A stretch of DNA of 64,000 bases from Kribbella voronezhensis (GCF_004365175.1 NZ_SOCE01000002.1:1240001-1304000), one strand, 5' to 3'; positions 35,060 through 43,733 are shown, counted from the first letter of the stretch. Numbers and translations: made by a program. The notes: generated by a model from the sequence alone, not told the origin.

Positions 35060-36262
35060 GTGGCTGATTCGCCGGGTGTCGCGCCGGGCCGTGCGCTGCT
35101 GCGGCCGTGGCACTTCGTACTCGCGTTCGGCATCGTCAGCCTGCTGGCCGACATGGTGTACGAGGGTGCCCGCAGCATCATCGGGCCGTACCTGGCGACG
35201 TTGGGCGCGTCGGCCACCGTGGTCGGGGTGGTTGCCGGGGCGGGTGAGTTCATCGGCTACGGGCTGCGGGTCGTCTCCGGGTACGCCGTACGCCGTACCG
35301 CTCACTACTGGACCTGGACGATCCTCGGCTACGGGCTGACCGTGCTCAGTGTTCCGCTCATCGGCGTGACGGGTGTGCTGGCGCCCGCTCTGCTTCTCTA
35401 TGGGACGGAGCGGCTCGGGAAGGCTGTGCGGTCGCCGGCCAAGGACACGCTGCTGTCCCACGCGTCCGCGCAGACCGGTCGAGGCCGGGCGTTCGGCGTA
35501 CATCAGGCTCTCGATCAGACCGGCGCCATGCTCGGGCCGCTGCTGCTGGCCGCAGTACTGGGGTGGCGGGACGGCAACTACCGTCTCGCCTTCGCTGTGC
35601 TGGCTGTCCCGGGTGTGTTGGTGCTGGTGCTGCTGTTCTGGCTGCGGCATCGAGTGCCGAACCCGCTGGCCTACGAAGCGAGCACTGACAAGCCTCAGTC
35701 AGGCACCGCGACATCGCAGCGCTTGCCTGCCCGGTACTGGCAGTACGTCGCAACTGTCGCAGTGCTGTCGTGTGGCGTGGCGTCGTTCCCGCTGCTCGCG
35801 TACCACGCACAGACCAACGGCCTGCTGACCGATGCGCAGGTGCCCGTTCTGTTCGCCGTGGCGATGTTCGTGGACGGCGTCAGTGGTCTCGTGATGGGTC
35901 GCGTCTACGACTCGTGGGGACCGCTCACACTGCTGGCAGTACCGGTCGCGGCGGCCGCGTCGGTGCTCGCGTTCAGCCATGGCGTGGTGTGGATCTGGAT
36001 CGGCGTCGCCGTCTGGGGTGTGGTCAACGGCGTACTGGATTCCACGGTGAAGGCAGTGGTCACGGAGTTGGTGCCGAGCGGTTCGCGGGCGGTGGCTTTC
36101 GGGTGGCTGGCCTTCGTCCGCGGGCTCGGGCTGCTGATCGCGGGCGCGCTGTTGGGGGCGGCCTACGACCGGAGCATCTCGCTCGCCGTCGGGCTGGTGC
36201 TGGTTGCCAACGTCATCGCTTTTGGCGGGCTCGCGTGGATTCTGCGGAAGCTCCGGAGCTAG
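35060..36262 (+). CDS. MFS transporter
   Basis: This is a 400-aa protein with about 12 membrane segments. An early VSLLADMVYEGARSIIGPYLATLGASATVVG segment, the conserved YGTERLGKAVRSPAKDTLLSHAS after helix 4, and LGGL-like helix packing fit the UMF-type MFS exporters related to YfkF/YfnC-like carriers. GTG 35060 has GGAGG at 35051-35055. It follows the Lrp/AsnC gene by 33 bp and may be regulated by it. The substrate is unknown; amino acid or drug export would be compatible. Confidence 0.87.
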   Translation: MADSPGVAPGRALLRPWHFVLAFGIVSLLADMVYEGARSIIGPYLATLGASATVVGVVAGAGEFIGYGLRVVSGYAVRRTAHYWTWTILGYGLTVLSVPLIGVTGVLAPALLLYGTERLGKAVRSPAKDTLLSHASAQTGRGRAFGVHQALDQTGAMLGPLLLAAVLGWRDGNYRLAFAVLAVPGVLVLVLLFWLRHRVPNPLAYEASTDKPQSGTATSQRLPARYWQYVATVAVLSCGVASFPLLAYHAQTNGLLTDAQVPVLFAVAMFVDGVSGLVMGRVYDSWGPLTLLAVPVAAAASVLAFSHGVVWIWIGVAVWGVVNGVLDSTVKAVVTELVPSGSRAVAFGWLAFVRGLGLLIAGALLGAAYDRSISLAVGLVLVANVIAFGGLAWILRKLRS

Positions 36263-36263
36263 C

Positions 36264-36596
36264 TCAGGTGTCCTCGACGTGGCGCTGGTACTCGTTGCCG
36301 GTGTCGAAGAAGGTGTCGAGGTAGTCGTCGGGCGCCAGGTCGCTGGTGCGGATCAGCGAGTAGACCTCGGTACCGGACAGGATCGTGCTGACGTCGTCGC
36401 CCAGGTAGAAGCACTGCGCGAGGCCGAGGTAGGCCCAGGTGGTGCCGTCGATGTACTCCGCGGCTTCGTCCTCGGCCAGCTCGATCGCGGTCTCGAAATC
36501 GGCGGCCTGCCAGAGCGTGATCCGCTCCTCGTACGGCGACTCGTCGTCGTTGTCATCGATCAACTGGAAGACGCACCGAACGCTGTACCAGCCCAT
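36264..36596 (-). CDS. DUF4288 domain protein
   Basis: This is a 110-aa acidic cytoplasmic protein beginning MGWYSVRCVFQL. It contains ESPYEERITLWQAADFETAIELAEDEAAEYI and ends FDTGNEYQRHVEDT. The pattern matches the small DUF4288 family of unknown function. An alternative ATG at 36611, preceded by GGAG, would add MGVGA. It converges on the MFS gene with 1 bp between the stop codons and is separated from kamA by a strong hairpin. Confidence 0.78.
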   Translation of the reverse strand: MGWYSVRCVFQLIDDNDDESPYEERITLWQAADFETAIELAEDEAAEYIDGTTWAYLGLAQCFYLGDDVSTILSGTEVYSLIRTSDLAPDDYLDTFFDTGNEYQRHVEDT

Positions 36597-36665
36597 GGCA
36601 CCCACCCCCATCAGTCTCCGAACCCTACTGGTTGGCAGCTGAGAGCGGGAGGCTCGGGCAAACCG

Positions 36666-36706
36666 CCCGCTGGTGTCGGGGTCCCCTGTGCGACGACACC
36701 AGCGGG
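36666..36706 (-). terminator. Hairpin terminator downstream of kamA
   Basis: A perfect 13-bp stem, CCCGCTGGTGTCG (36666-36678) with CGACACCAGCGGG (36694-36706), has a 15-nt loop. It starts 7 bp after the kamA stop codon. It would insulate kamA from the downstream DUF4288 gene. Confidence 0.75.
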
Positions 36707-36712
36707 GTGCGG

Positions 36713-38173
36713 TCAGCTGATCTGGATCAGTTTCTGGGACTCGGCCGCCTCGCGGGACGCGGCCGCCTGGGCGGAGGCCTTCGCGATCGAGTCGCCGGCG
36801 TGCTGGCGCCACCAGTCCTGGCCCTCGGCGGGCAGGGTGTCGATCGGGTCGTAGTACTCGTAGGTGCGGTTCAGCGCCTCCGGGTCCTGCTGCTCGATCC
36901 CGGTGCGGTAGTTCTTCTTCCAGTACGAGATGCCGCGCACCTCGTCGTACTCCGACAACTGGTGCACCCAGCGCTTCCCGACGTACGGCACGTCGCAGAC
37001 GATCCGCGGCGTCGCGAACCCCGGCAGGTACCCGAGGATCCCGTGCTGCAAGTGCTGCGCGTCCTTCACCGAAACTCGCCAGTGCTCGGAGAACGGGATC
37101 ATGTCGCACATGTAGAAGTAGTACGGCGTGATGGTGGCGCCGTCGAGCAGGGCGAAGCACAGGTCCAGCAACTGCGGCACCGAGTCGTTCACACCGCGCA
37201 TGAGCACGCCTTGGTTGCGTACGTCGCGCAGACCCGCCTCGAACATCGCCTTGGTCGCCTCGGCCACCAGGGGAGTCACCGACTGGGCTGCGTTCACGTG
37301 CGTGTGCATGGCGATCATCACGCCACGCTGCCGGCCTAGCAGAGCGACCCGCTCGACACCGGCCCGTACGTCGTCCGACAGCCAGTGCTGCGGCATGCCC
37401 ATCAGCGCCTTGGTCGCCAGCCGGATGTCGCGGATGTTCTCGATCTCCAGCAGGCTGGTGAGGAACGACTCCAGCCGCGGCCAGGGCATGTTGGCCACGT
37501 CACCACCGGACACGACCACGTCGCGCACACCCGGCGTACGGCGCAGGTAGTCGAGCATGTCGTCCAGGCGCTGCTGCGGCTTGATGGTGAACTTCAGCTT
37601 GTCGATCACCGGCGTCGAGTTGCCGACCAGGTCCATCCGGGTGCAGTGACCGCAGTACTGCGGGCAGGTCGGCAGAATCTCCGCCAGCACCTTGGTCGGG
37701 TAGCGGTGGGTCAACCCCTCCGTGGCCCACATCTCGTGCTCGTGCAGCGAGTCCCGGGTCGCGTGCGGGTGCGACGCCCAGTCGGTGCGCCGGTCCGTGA
37801 ACATCGGCAGCATGTAGCGGCGTACCGGATCTGCGTAGAAGGCTGCCGTGTAGTCGTCGGCGCCCTCGGGAACGATCGTGTTCAGCATCTGCGGCGGCAG
37901 CAGCATCGACATCGTGGCCCGCTCGGCCTGGTCACGCTCGAGGTCCTCGTAGACGCGCTCCTCGAGCAGGTGGCCCATCACGTCGCGCAACTGCTTCACG
38001 TTCTTCACGCAGTGCGAGCGCTGCCACTGCACGGAGCGCCACTCCTCGGCGGTCACGTCCTTGAACCCCGGCATCCGGGTCCAGTCGGGCTCGACGAGCT
38101 CGGCCCGGCGGTACGCGTACGGCTGCCCGTTGAGTTCGGCAGCGGCAAGCTCCGGGCTGATCAGATCGGTCAC
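36713..38173 (-). CDS. kamA: L-lysine 2,3-aminomutase
   Basis: This is a 486-aa radical-SAM enzyme that converts L-lysine to L-beta-lysine with SAM, a [4Fe-4S] cluster and PLP. The cluster motif is Cys170-x3-Cys174-x2-Cys177 (CPQYCGHC). The SAM-binding glycines follow in VVVSGGDV, the probable PLP lysine is Lys400 (VPYVGKRW), and the substrate-binding acids correspond to Asp330 (RGVND) and Asp357 (YMCDM). The length and C-terminal extension match catabolic KamA rather than the shorter EpmB. The GTG start has GGAGG upstream. It is divergent from kdd-amidohydrolase-kamD-kamE-kal, the rest of the pathway. Confidence 0.95.
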   Translation of the reverse strand: MTDLISPELAAAELNGQPYAYRRAELVEPDWTRMPGFKDVTAEEWRSVQWQRSHCVKNVKQLRDVMGHLLEERVYEDLERDQAERATMSMLLPPQMLNTIVPEGADDYTAAFYADPVRRYMLPMFTDRRTDWASHPHATRDSLHEHEMWATEGLTHRYPTKVLAEILPTCPQYCGHCTRMDLVGNSTPVIDKLKFTIKPQQRLDDMLDYLRRTPGVRDVVVSGGDVANMPWPRLESFLTSLLEIENIRDIRLATKALMGMPQHWLSDDVRAGVERVALLGRQRGVMIAMHTHVNAAQSVTPLVAEATKAMFEAGLRDVRNQGVLMRGVNDSVPQLLDLCFALLDGATITPYYFYMCDMIPFSEHWRVSVKDAQHLQHGILGYLPGFATPRIVCDVPYVGKRWVHQLSEYDEVRGISYWKKNYRTGIEQQDPEALNRTYEYYDPIDTLPAEGQDWWRQHAGDSIAKASAQAAASREAAESQKLIQIS

Positions 38174-38341
38174 GAGTCCTCCTGGGGCTCCACTACGGCG
38201 TCGGTCTCATGTGAGGATAGCGATAGAACTTATGGTAGATCCAACGGAACACCGCAAGATTTCCGTCAGATGTCTATCAGAGTAGTATTTTGCCCGGCCA
38301 TCGGCGAGTCTCGCCACCAGCCGCTCGACGAAGGAGGCCTT
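38174..38341. promoter_or_regulatory. Divergent promoter region kamA/kdd
   Basis: This 168-bp gap is visibly richer in A/T than the flanking genes (38215-38292) and must carry both promoters. AT-rich blocks near 38222-38235 and 38273-38291 could be -10 elements, but no consensus pair is convincing. I saw no B12-riboswitch box. The kdd Shine-Dalgarno AAGGAGG lies at 38331-38337. Confidence 0.55.
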
Positions 38342-39403
38342 GTGCCGAACACTGCTGGTTCACCTGTCGGACTGCACCGCGTGCTCGAACCGGCCGGCGT
38401 ACTGCCGCAGGCCGCGCGGAAGCTCGACGCGTCGCCCGAGTTGTGGCCGGACGAGGTCCGGATCTCGGTCGAACGGCTGAACCTGGACGCCGCGTCGTAC
38501 CGGCAGCTGGCCGAGGCGCACGACGGCGACGGGGAAGCGGTGAAGCAGGCGGTGCTCGGGATCGTGGCCGAGCGGGGCAAGATGCAGAACCCGGTGACGG
38601 GTTCCGGCGGGATGCTCGTCGGCGTCGTCGAGGAGGTCGGCCCCGAGTCGCCGCTCGGGGTCCAGCAGGGCGACCGGGTTGCGACGCTCGTCTCGTTGAC
38701 CCTGACGCCGCTGCGGATCACCGACGGACTGGCCCGCTGGGACGGCCGCGGCGAGCAGGTTCCCGCCGAGGGACACGCGATTCTCTTCGCCCGCTCGATC
38801 GTGGCGAAGCTGCCCGACGACCTGGTGCCGGAGCTGTCGCTCGCGGTGATGGACGTCTGCGGCGCGCCCGCTCTGACGGCGCGAGTGGTGGCCCAGTATG
38901 TCGACAAAGGCACAAAGCCTGTCGTGTCAGTAGTTGGCGGCGCAGGGAAATCGGGCTCGCTCTCGCTGGCTGCCGCCCGCCGCGCCGGCGCCGCCAGGAC
39001 CATCGGCATCGTGCCCGTCGAAGCCGAGAAGACCAAGCTCGAAGCCGCCGGTCTGGCCGACCAGGTAGCTCTTGCCGACGCCCGCGATCCGGTCGCGCTC
39101 GCGCAGGCGGTCGAGGCGGCCGGGGGACCGGCGGACATCACGGTCGTCTGCGTCGACGTACCGGGCTGTGAGCACGGCGCTGTGCTGTCCACGGCGGCCG
39201 GCGGCACGGTGATCTTCTTCTCCATGGCGACGTCGTTCTCGGCCGCCGCGCTCGGCGCCGAAGGTCTCGCTGCCGACGTGACGATGCTGGTGGGCAACGG
39301 GTACGTGCCGGGCCACGCCGACTACGCGATGGACCTGCTCCGGTCGGAGCGGGGTGTCCGGGAGTTGTTCGAGGGCAGGCTCGCCGCGGAGGGGCAGGAT
39401 TAG
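38342..39403 (+). CDS. kdd: L-erythro-3,5-diaminohexanoate dehydrogenase
   Basis: This is a 353-aa NAD-dependent dehydrogenase of the Kdd family. It deaminates 3,5-diaminohexanoate to 5-amino-3-oxohexanoate, the step after the two aminomutases. The N-terminal block (RVLEPAGVLPQAARKLD) and GKMQNPVTGSGGMLVG are typical of the family. The Rossmann part carries VSVVGGAGKSGSLSLAAARRAGA (residues about 200-220). GTG 38342 with AAGGAGG is the only well-supported start; a much longer upstream open frame is antisense to kamA. The next gene starts 4 bp after its stop codon. Confidence 0.93.
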   Translation: MPNTAGSPVGLHRVLEPAGVLPQAARKLDASPELWPDEVRISVERLNLDAASYRQLAEAHDGDGEAVKQAVLGIVAERGKMQNPVTGSGGMLVGVVEEVGPESPLGVQQGDRVATLVSLTLTPLRITDGLARWDGRGEQVPAEGHAILFARSIVAKLPDDLVPELSLAVMDVCGAPALTARVVAQYVDKGTKPVVSVVGGAGKSGSLSLAAARRAGAARTIGIVPVEAEKTKLEAAGLADQVALADARDPVALAQAVEAAGGPADITVVCVDVPGCEHGAVLSTAAGGTVIFFSMATSFSAAALGAEGLAADVTMLVGNGYVPGHADYAMDLLRSERGVRELFEGRLAAEGQD

Positions 39404-39407
39404 CCCT

Positions 39408-41009
39408 GTGCGCACACTTCTGACCAACGGTTCCGTCTACTCACCCGCCGACCCCCACGCCACCGCGATCGCCTTCGACGACGGCGTGGTCAGCTGGCTC
39501 GGCGACGACACCAGCGCCGCGGCCTATGTATCCGGTGCGGACGAGGTCGTCGACCTGCAGGGCAAGCTCGTCACGCCCGCCTTCGTCGATGCCCACGTCC
39601 ACACCGCACAGACCGGCGCGCTGCTGACCGGCCTGGTCATGGCCGGTACGACGAACCTCACGCAAGCACTCGACCGTCTCGCGGCCTTCGCGGCGACCCT
39701 GGCGCCGGACGCGGTCATCGACGGCTCCGGCTGGGACGAGACCAAGTGGCCCGAGGGCCGCCCGCCGACCAACGCCGAGCTGGACCGCGCGGCCGACGGC
39801 CGTCGGGTCTACCTCTCCCGGGTCGACGGTCACTCCGGTGTCATCTCGTCATCCCTCGCTGCTGCCGTGCCGGGTCTGCAGGGCCAAGCCGGGTACGAAG
39901 AGAACGGCCGGGTCGAGCGCGACGCGCACCACGTCGTACGGGATGCACTCAGTGAGCTGGTCGGACCTGACCAGCGGCTTGCCGACGCGCGCGCGGCCGT
40001 CAAGGCGATGGGCGAGCGCGGCATCGGTGCCTTTCACGAGATGGCGGCTCCGCACATCGGACCGCTGTGGGAGCTTCCGCTCGTTCGCCAGGCAGCTGAG
40101 GAAGCAGGACTCGCCGCGACCCTCTACTGGGGTCAGCCTGGCGTCTTCGACAACGTCACGCAGTACGGGCTTGCGGGGCTGGCCGGTGACCTCAACGCGG
40201 ATGGCGCGCTCGGCTCCCGTACTGCGGCGCTGCGCGACCCGTACGCCGATCGCCCGGACCATCGCGGTCATGCGTATCTCACCGCCGAGCAGATCGCCGG
40301 CCACGTGACCGCCTGCACCGAGCAGAACGTCCAGGCCGGGTTCCACTGCATCGGCGACGCCGCCCTCGACAACATCGCGCGGGGCTTCGAGCTCGCCGCC
40401 GAGAAGGTCGGCGTCCAGGCACTCGTTGCCGCCCGCCACCGCCTCGAACACGTCGAGATGGTCGACGACGCGGCGATCGCCACGCTGGCCCGGTGCGGTG
40501 TCGTCGCAAGTGTCCAGCCGATGTTCGACGGCCACTGGGGTGGCCCGGACGGCATGTACGCCGAGCGCGTCGGCGATCGCTGGAAGGGCATGAACCCGTT
40601 CGGTTCGCTCGCCCGCGCCGGCGTGGTACTCGCCTTCGGGTCCGACGCGCCGGTGACCGAGCTCGGCGGCTGGGAGGCGGTCCGCGCGGCCGCGTTCCAC
40701 CACGACGCGGACCAGCGGATCACCGTGCGAGCCGCCTTCGCTGCTCACACGCGAGGTGGCTGGCGGGCGGCTGGGATCGACGACGCCGGAGTGCTCGCGC
40801 CCGGCACACAGGCGACGTACGCCGTCTGGGAAAGCGACGCGGCCCTGGTCGTGCAGACGCCCGATCAGCGGGTCGCCGCTTGGTCGACGGACCCGCGCGC
40901 CGGCGTACCGGTGTTGCCCGATCTCAGTGACGAGGCACCAGTGCCTGTTTGTCGGCGGACCGTGGTTGGCGGCCGCACCGTGTTCGACGCAGAAGGATGG
41001 TCCTCGTGA
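39408..41009 (+). CDS. YtcJ-like metal-dependent amidohydrolase in the lysine operon
   Basis: This is a 533-aa amidohydrolase-3 family enzyme. The metal site has HxH in VDAHVHTAQTG (residues about 60), His in GFHCIGDAALDN and HRLEHVEM, and the catalytic Asp in FGSDAPVTELGGW. YtcJ proteins hydrolyse C-N bonds of amides or cyclic compounds; the true substrate here is unknown. It sits inside the kdd-kamDE-kal operon (4-bp gap before, 4-bp overlap after). It is not homologous to the BKACE cleavage enzyme Kce, so it cannot simply replace that thiolytic step. It may feed lysine derivatives into the pathway or remove a side product. Confidence 0.88.
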   Translation: MRTLLTNGSVYSPADPHATAIAFDDGVVSWLGDDTSAAAYVSGADEVVDLQGKLVTPAFVDAHVHTAQTGALLTGLVMAGTTNLTQALDRLAAFAATLAPDAVIDGSGWDETKWPEGRPPTNAELDRAADGRRVYLSRVDGHSGVISSSLAAAVPGLQGQAGYEENGRVERDAHHVVRDALSELVGPDQRLADARAAVKAMGERGIGAFHEMAAPHIGPLWELPLVRQAAEEAGLAATLYWGQPGVFDNVTQYGLAGLAGDLNADGALGSRTAALRDPYADRPDHRGHAYLTAEQIAGHVTACTEQNVQAGFHCIGDAALDNIARGFELAAEKVGVQALVAARHRLEHVEMVDDAAIATLARCGVVASVQPMFDGHWGGPDGMYAERVGDRWKGMNPFGSLARAGVVLAFGSDAPVTELGGWEAVRAAAFHHDADQRITVRAAFAAHTRGGWRAAGIDDAGVLAPGTQATYAVWESDAALVVQTPDQRVAAWSTDPRAGVPVLPDLSDEAPVPVCRRTVVGGRTVFDAEGWSS

Positions 41010-42574
41010 CCCGAGCAGTGAAGAAGCTGGACCTCGACCCGGTCACCGTCCGGAAGGCGCGCACGCTGGCCCGTAAGGCCGGCAAGCCGATCGTCACCAT
41101 CGCCAAGCAGCACACCACCGTCTCGGTGGAACGTGCGGTACTGCGGTTGGCCGGCCTGGCGGGTGCCGACAGCGAGGGCATCCCGTGGGTGAACCGGCTG
41201 GCCGACACCGTGCGCGCCGACGTCGGCCTGGAACACGGCCTCGCGCTGCCCGTCTGGGACGCGCTGCTGCGCGGCGAGGCGGAAGACCTCTCCGTCCTTG
41301 CGCAGAAGGCCGCCTCCGGATCGGTGACCTTCCGGCTGCCGGAGGGACGTGACGCCGTACGAGCCCGTACTGCGTCGCGCAAGGCGGCGGCCGCCGGGCT
41401 GAAGAAGGTCGATGCCCGGCGCAAGGAACGCGACCGGCTGATCAAGCGGCACGGCGATCCCGAGCAGCGGCCGTGGATCTACCTGATCGTTGCCACCGGC
41501 GACATCTACGAGGACATCCCGCAGGCCCAGGCGGCCGCGCGGGCCGGTGCGGACATCATCGCGGTGATCCGGTCGACCGGTCAGTCACTGCTGGACTACG
41601 TGCCCGAGGGCGCGACCCGGGAGGGCTTCGCCGGGACGTATGCGACCCAGGAGAACTTCCGGCTGATGCGGGCGGCGCTGGACGAGTCGTCGCGCGAGCT
41701 CGGGCGCTACATCCGGCTGACCAACTACGCCTCCGGGCTGTGCATGCCGGAGATCGCGACGCTGGCCGGGCTGCAACGGCTGGACATGATGCTGAACGAC
41801 TCGATGTACGGAATCCTGTTCCGCGACATCAACCCGATCCGCACCTTCGTGGACCAGCGGTTCAGCCGGCAGATCCATGCCCGCGCGGGGATCATCATCA
41901 ACACCGGCGAGGACAACTACCTGACCACCGCGGACGCGGTCGACGCCGCCCACACGGTGACGGTGTCGCAGTTGCTGAACGAGTACTTCGCCAAGGAGGC
42001 AGGTCTCGAGGACTGGCAGCTCGGTCTCGGGCACGCCTTCGAGATCACGCCGGAGATTCCGGACTCGTTCCGGATGGAGCTGGCGCACGCGATGCTGGCA
42101 CGGCAGCTGTTCCCGGACGCACCGCTGAAGTGGATGCCGCCGACCCGGCACATGACCGGCGACGTGTTCCGCGGCTACCTGCTGGACGGGTTCTTCAACC
42201 TGGTCGGTGCGATGACCGGTCAGGGCATCCTGCTGGTCGGGATGATGACCGAGGCCGTGGTGACGCCGTGGATCTCCGACCGCGACCTGGCTCTGCAGAA
42301 CGTTCGTTATGTTTTGGGTGCCGCCGGCAACCTTCATGAGGACTTCCACCCGGCGCCGGACGGCTTCATCGCCAACCGGGCGCGACAGGTGCTGGGGGAG
42401 TCCATCGACCTGCTCGAGCGGATCGTCGACGACGGCCTGCTGAACGCGATCGGCGACGGCACCTTCGGTCTGATGAAGCGCCCGCAGGATGCGGGCCGCG
42501 GTCTGGACGGCGTCGCGCGCCGCTCGTCGCAGTACTACAACCCGGCCATCGAACTGCTCGAGGAGGCGCAGTGA
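41006..42574 (+). CDS. kamD: Lysine 5,6-aminomutase alpha subunit
   Basis: This is a 522-aa TIM-barrel subunit of the adenosylcobalamin- and PLP-dependent enzyme that moves the terminal amino group of D-lysine or beta-lysine to C5. Family blocks include KLDLDPVTVRKARTLARKAG, RADVGLEHGLALPVWDALLRGEA, QEQRPWIYL-like EQRPWIYLIVATGDIYEDIPQ and INTGEDNYLTTADAVDAAHT. Length is close to the clostridial KamD (about 516 aa). GTG 41006 overlaps the preceding stop (GTGA) with AAGGA about 9 bp upstream; ATG 40997 is an alternative. It overlaps kamE by 4 bp. Confidence 0.95.
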   Translation: MTRAVKKLDLDPVTVRKARTLARKAGKPIVTIAKQHTTVSVERAVLRLAGLAGADSEGIPWVNRLADTVRADVGLEHGLALPVWDALLRGEAEDLSVLAQKAASGSVTFRLPEGRDAVRARTASRKAAAAGLKKVDARRKERDRLIKRHGDPEQRPWIYLIVATGDIYEDIPQAQAAARAGADIIAVIRSTGQSLLDYVPEGATREGFAGTYATQENFRLMRAALDESSRELGRYIRLTNYASGLCMPEIATLAGLQRLDMMLNDSMYGILFRDINPIRTFVDQRFSRQIHARAGIIINTGEDNYLTTADAVDAAHTVTVSQLLNEYFAKEAGLEDWQLGLGHAFEITPEIPDSFRMELAHAMLARQLFPDAPLKWMPPTRHMTGDVFRGYLLDGFFNLVGAMTGQGILLVGMMTEAVVTPWISDRDLALQNVRYVLGAAGNLHEDFHPAPDGFIANRARQVLGESIDLLERIVDDGLLNAIGDGTFGLMKRPQDAGRGLDGVARRSSQYYNPAIELLEEAQ

Positions 42575-43329
42575 GCATCATCCGGCCTTATGGCGACACG
42601 ACCGGCGATGGCATGGTGCAGATGTCGTTCACGCTGCCGATCCCGCACGACAAGCGGGCCGAGGGCGCGGCGATCCAGCTCGCCAACAAGATGGGAATGG
42701 ACCCGGCGCTCGTCGTACATGCCAAGGCGATGGGACCCGACTTCACCTTCTTCGTCGTCTACGGCCCGGTGAATCACCTGGTCGACACGAGCAAGGTCGA
42801 GGTGATCGAGCGCGACTACCCACTGCTGTCGCCGAAGGACGCGAACCTTGCCATCCGCAAGGGACTCCGCCGCCGGCTGACCGTCGTCGGCGCCTGCATC
42901 GGCACGGACGCGCACACTGTCGGCATCGACGCGATCATGAACATCAAGGGATTCGCGGGGGAGAAGGGCCTGGAGTACTACCGGGAGCTGAAGGTGGTCA
43001 ACCTCGGTGCCCAGGTCGCCGTACCGGAACTCGTCCGCCGTGCCAAGGCGGAGAAGGCCGACGCGATCCTGGTGTCCCAGGTGGTCACCCAGCGCGAGGC
43101 GCACGTGCTGAACACCAAGGAGATGTCCGCCGCCTTCCGCGAGGCGTACTCCGAGGAGACCCGCCCGGTGTTGGTTGCCGGCGGCCCCCGTTTCACCGAG
43201 GCGATGGCCGGCGAGCTCGGCGTCGACCGGGTGTTCGGCCGCGGTACCACGCCGGGTGAGGTGGCGAGCTATCTCGTCGACGCCCTGGTCACCCGCCGCA
43301 AGCACGCCCCCGTCCGGAGGACCGCATGA
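42571..43329 (+). CDS. kamE: Lysine 5,6-aminomutase beta subunit (B12-binding)
   Basis: This is a 252-aa subunit with a Rossmann-like cobalamin-binding domain. The DxHxxG motif reads TDAHTVG, with His115 as the predicted lower cobalt ligand. Lys126, 11 residues later, aligns by spacing with Lys144 of clostridial KamE, which forms the PLP Schiff base (His133 + 11). The segment KGFAGEKGLEYYRELKVVNLG is also family-specific. Both cofactor-anchoring residues are thus intact. The GTG start overlaps the kamD stop (GTGA) and its own stop overlaps kal (ATGA), indicating translational coupling. Confidence 0.96.
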   Translation: MSIIRPYGDTTGDGMVQMSFTLPIPHDKRAEGAAIQLANKMGMDPALVVHAKAMGPDFTFFVVYGPVNHLVDTSKVEVIERDYPLLSPKDANLAIRKGLRRRLTVVGACIGTDAHTVGIDAIMNIKGFAGEKGLEYYRELKVVNLGAQVAVPELVRRAKAEKADAILVSQVVTQREAHVLNTKEMSAAFREAYSEETRPVLVAGGPRFTEAMAGELGVDRVFGRGTTPGEVASYLVDALVTRRKHAPVRRTA

Positions 43330-43733
43330 CGAACTCGATGTCCAAGGCAACGATCGGTCTGAGCGTCACCCACCGCCGCTACATCCCGTACAGCCACGCG
43401 CACTACGCGGGCAACCTGGTCGACGGCGCCTACGTGCTCGGCCTGTTCGGCGACGTCGCGACCGAGGTGTGCATCCAGGCCGACGGAGATGAAGGATTGT
43501 TCGCTTCTTACTCCGACGTCCAGTTCCTGCAACCGCTGCGGGCCGGCGACGTGGTCGAGACGACCGCCACGATCACCCGGGTCGGCAACCGCAGCCGGGA
43601 GCTGTCGTTCGTCGCTCGCGTGGTCTGCCGGGGTCGCGCCGACCTGTCCGAATCGGCCGCCGAGGTGCTCGCGGAACCGCTCGAGATCACCCGGGCGACC
43701 GGCGTCGTCGTCGTACCCGCCCGGCAAGGTTGA
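43326..43733 (+). CDS. kal: 3-aminobutyryl-CoA ammonia-lyase
   Basis: This is a 135-aa hotdog-fold protein (SVTHRRYIPYSHAHYAGNLVDGAYVLGLFGDVATE, then VQFLQPLRAGDVVETTATI). It matches Kal, which removes ammonia from 3-aminobutyryl-CoA to give crotonyl-CoA, the last pathway-specific step of lysine fermentation. A generic hotdog thioesterase would have a similar fold, but the N-terminal pattern and location behind kamDE make Kal much more likely. The start overlaps the kamE stop by 4 bp. Confidence 0.9.
   Translation: MTNSMSKATIGLSVTHRRYIPYSHAHYAGNLVDGAYVLGLFGDVATEVCIQADGDEGLFASYSDVQFLQPLRAGDVVETTATITRVGNRSRELSFVARVVCRGRADLSESAAEVLAEPLEITRATGVVVVPARQG

Noticed and set aside
38174..38341. Cobalamin riboswitch expected upstream of B12-dependent lysine 5,6-aminomutase genes
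   Set aside because: I could not find the B12 box or the four-way-junction pattern on either strand here or in 43734-44280.
37385..38341. In-frame 319-codon N-terminal extension of kdd
   Set aside because: The extension is antisense to kamA and has no family similarity; GTG 38342 with AAGGAGG is the credible start.
39408..41009. Calling the operon amidohydrolase the missing Kce enzyme
   Set aside because: Its HxH...His...His...Asp amidohydrolase motifs and 533-aa length do not match the roughly 270-300-aa BKACE fold of Kce.
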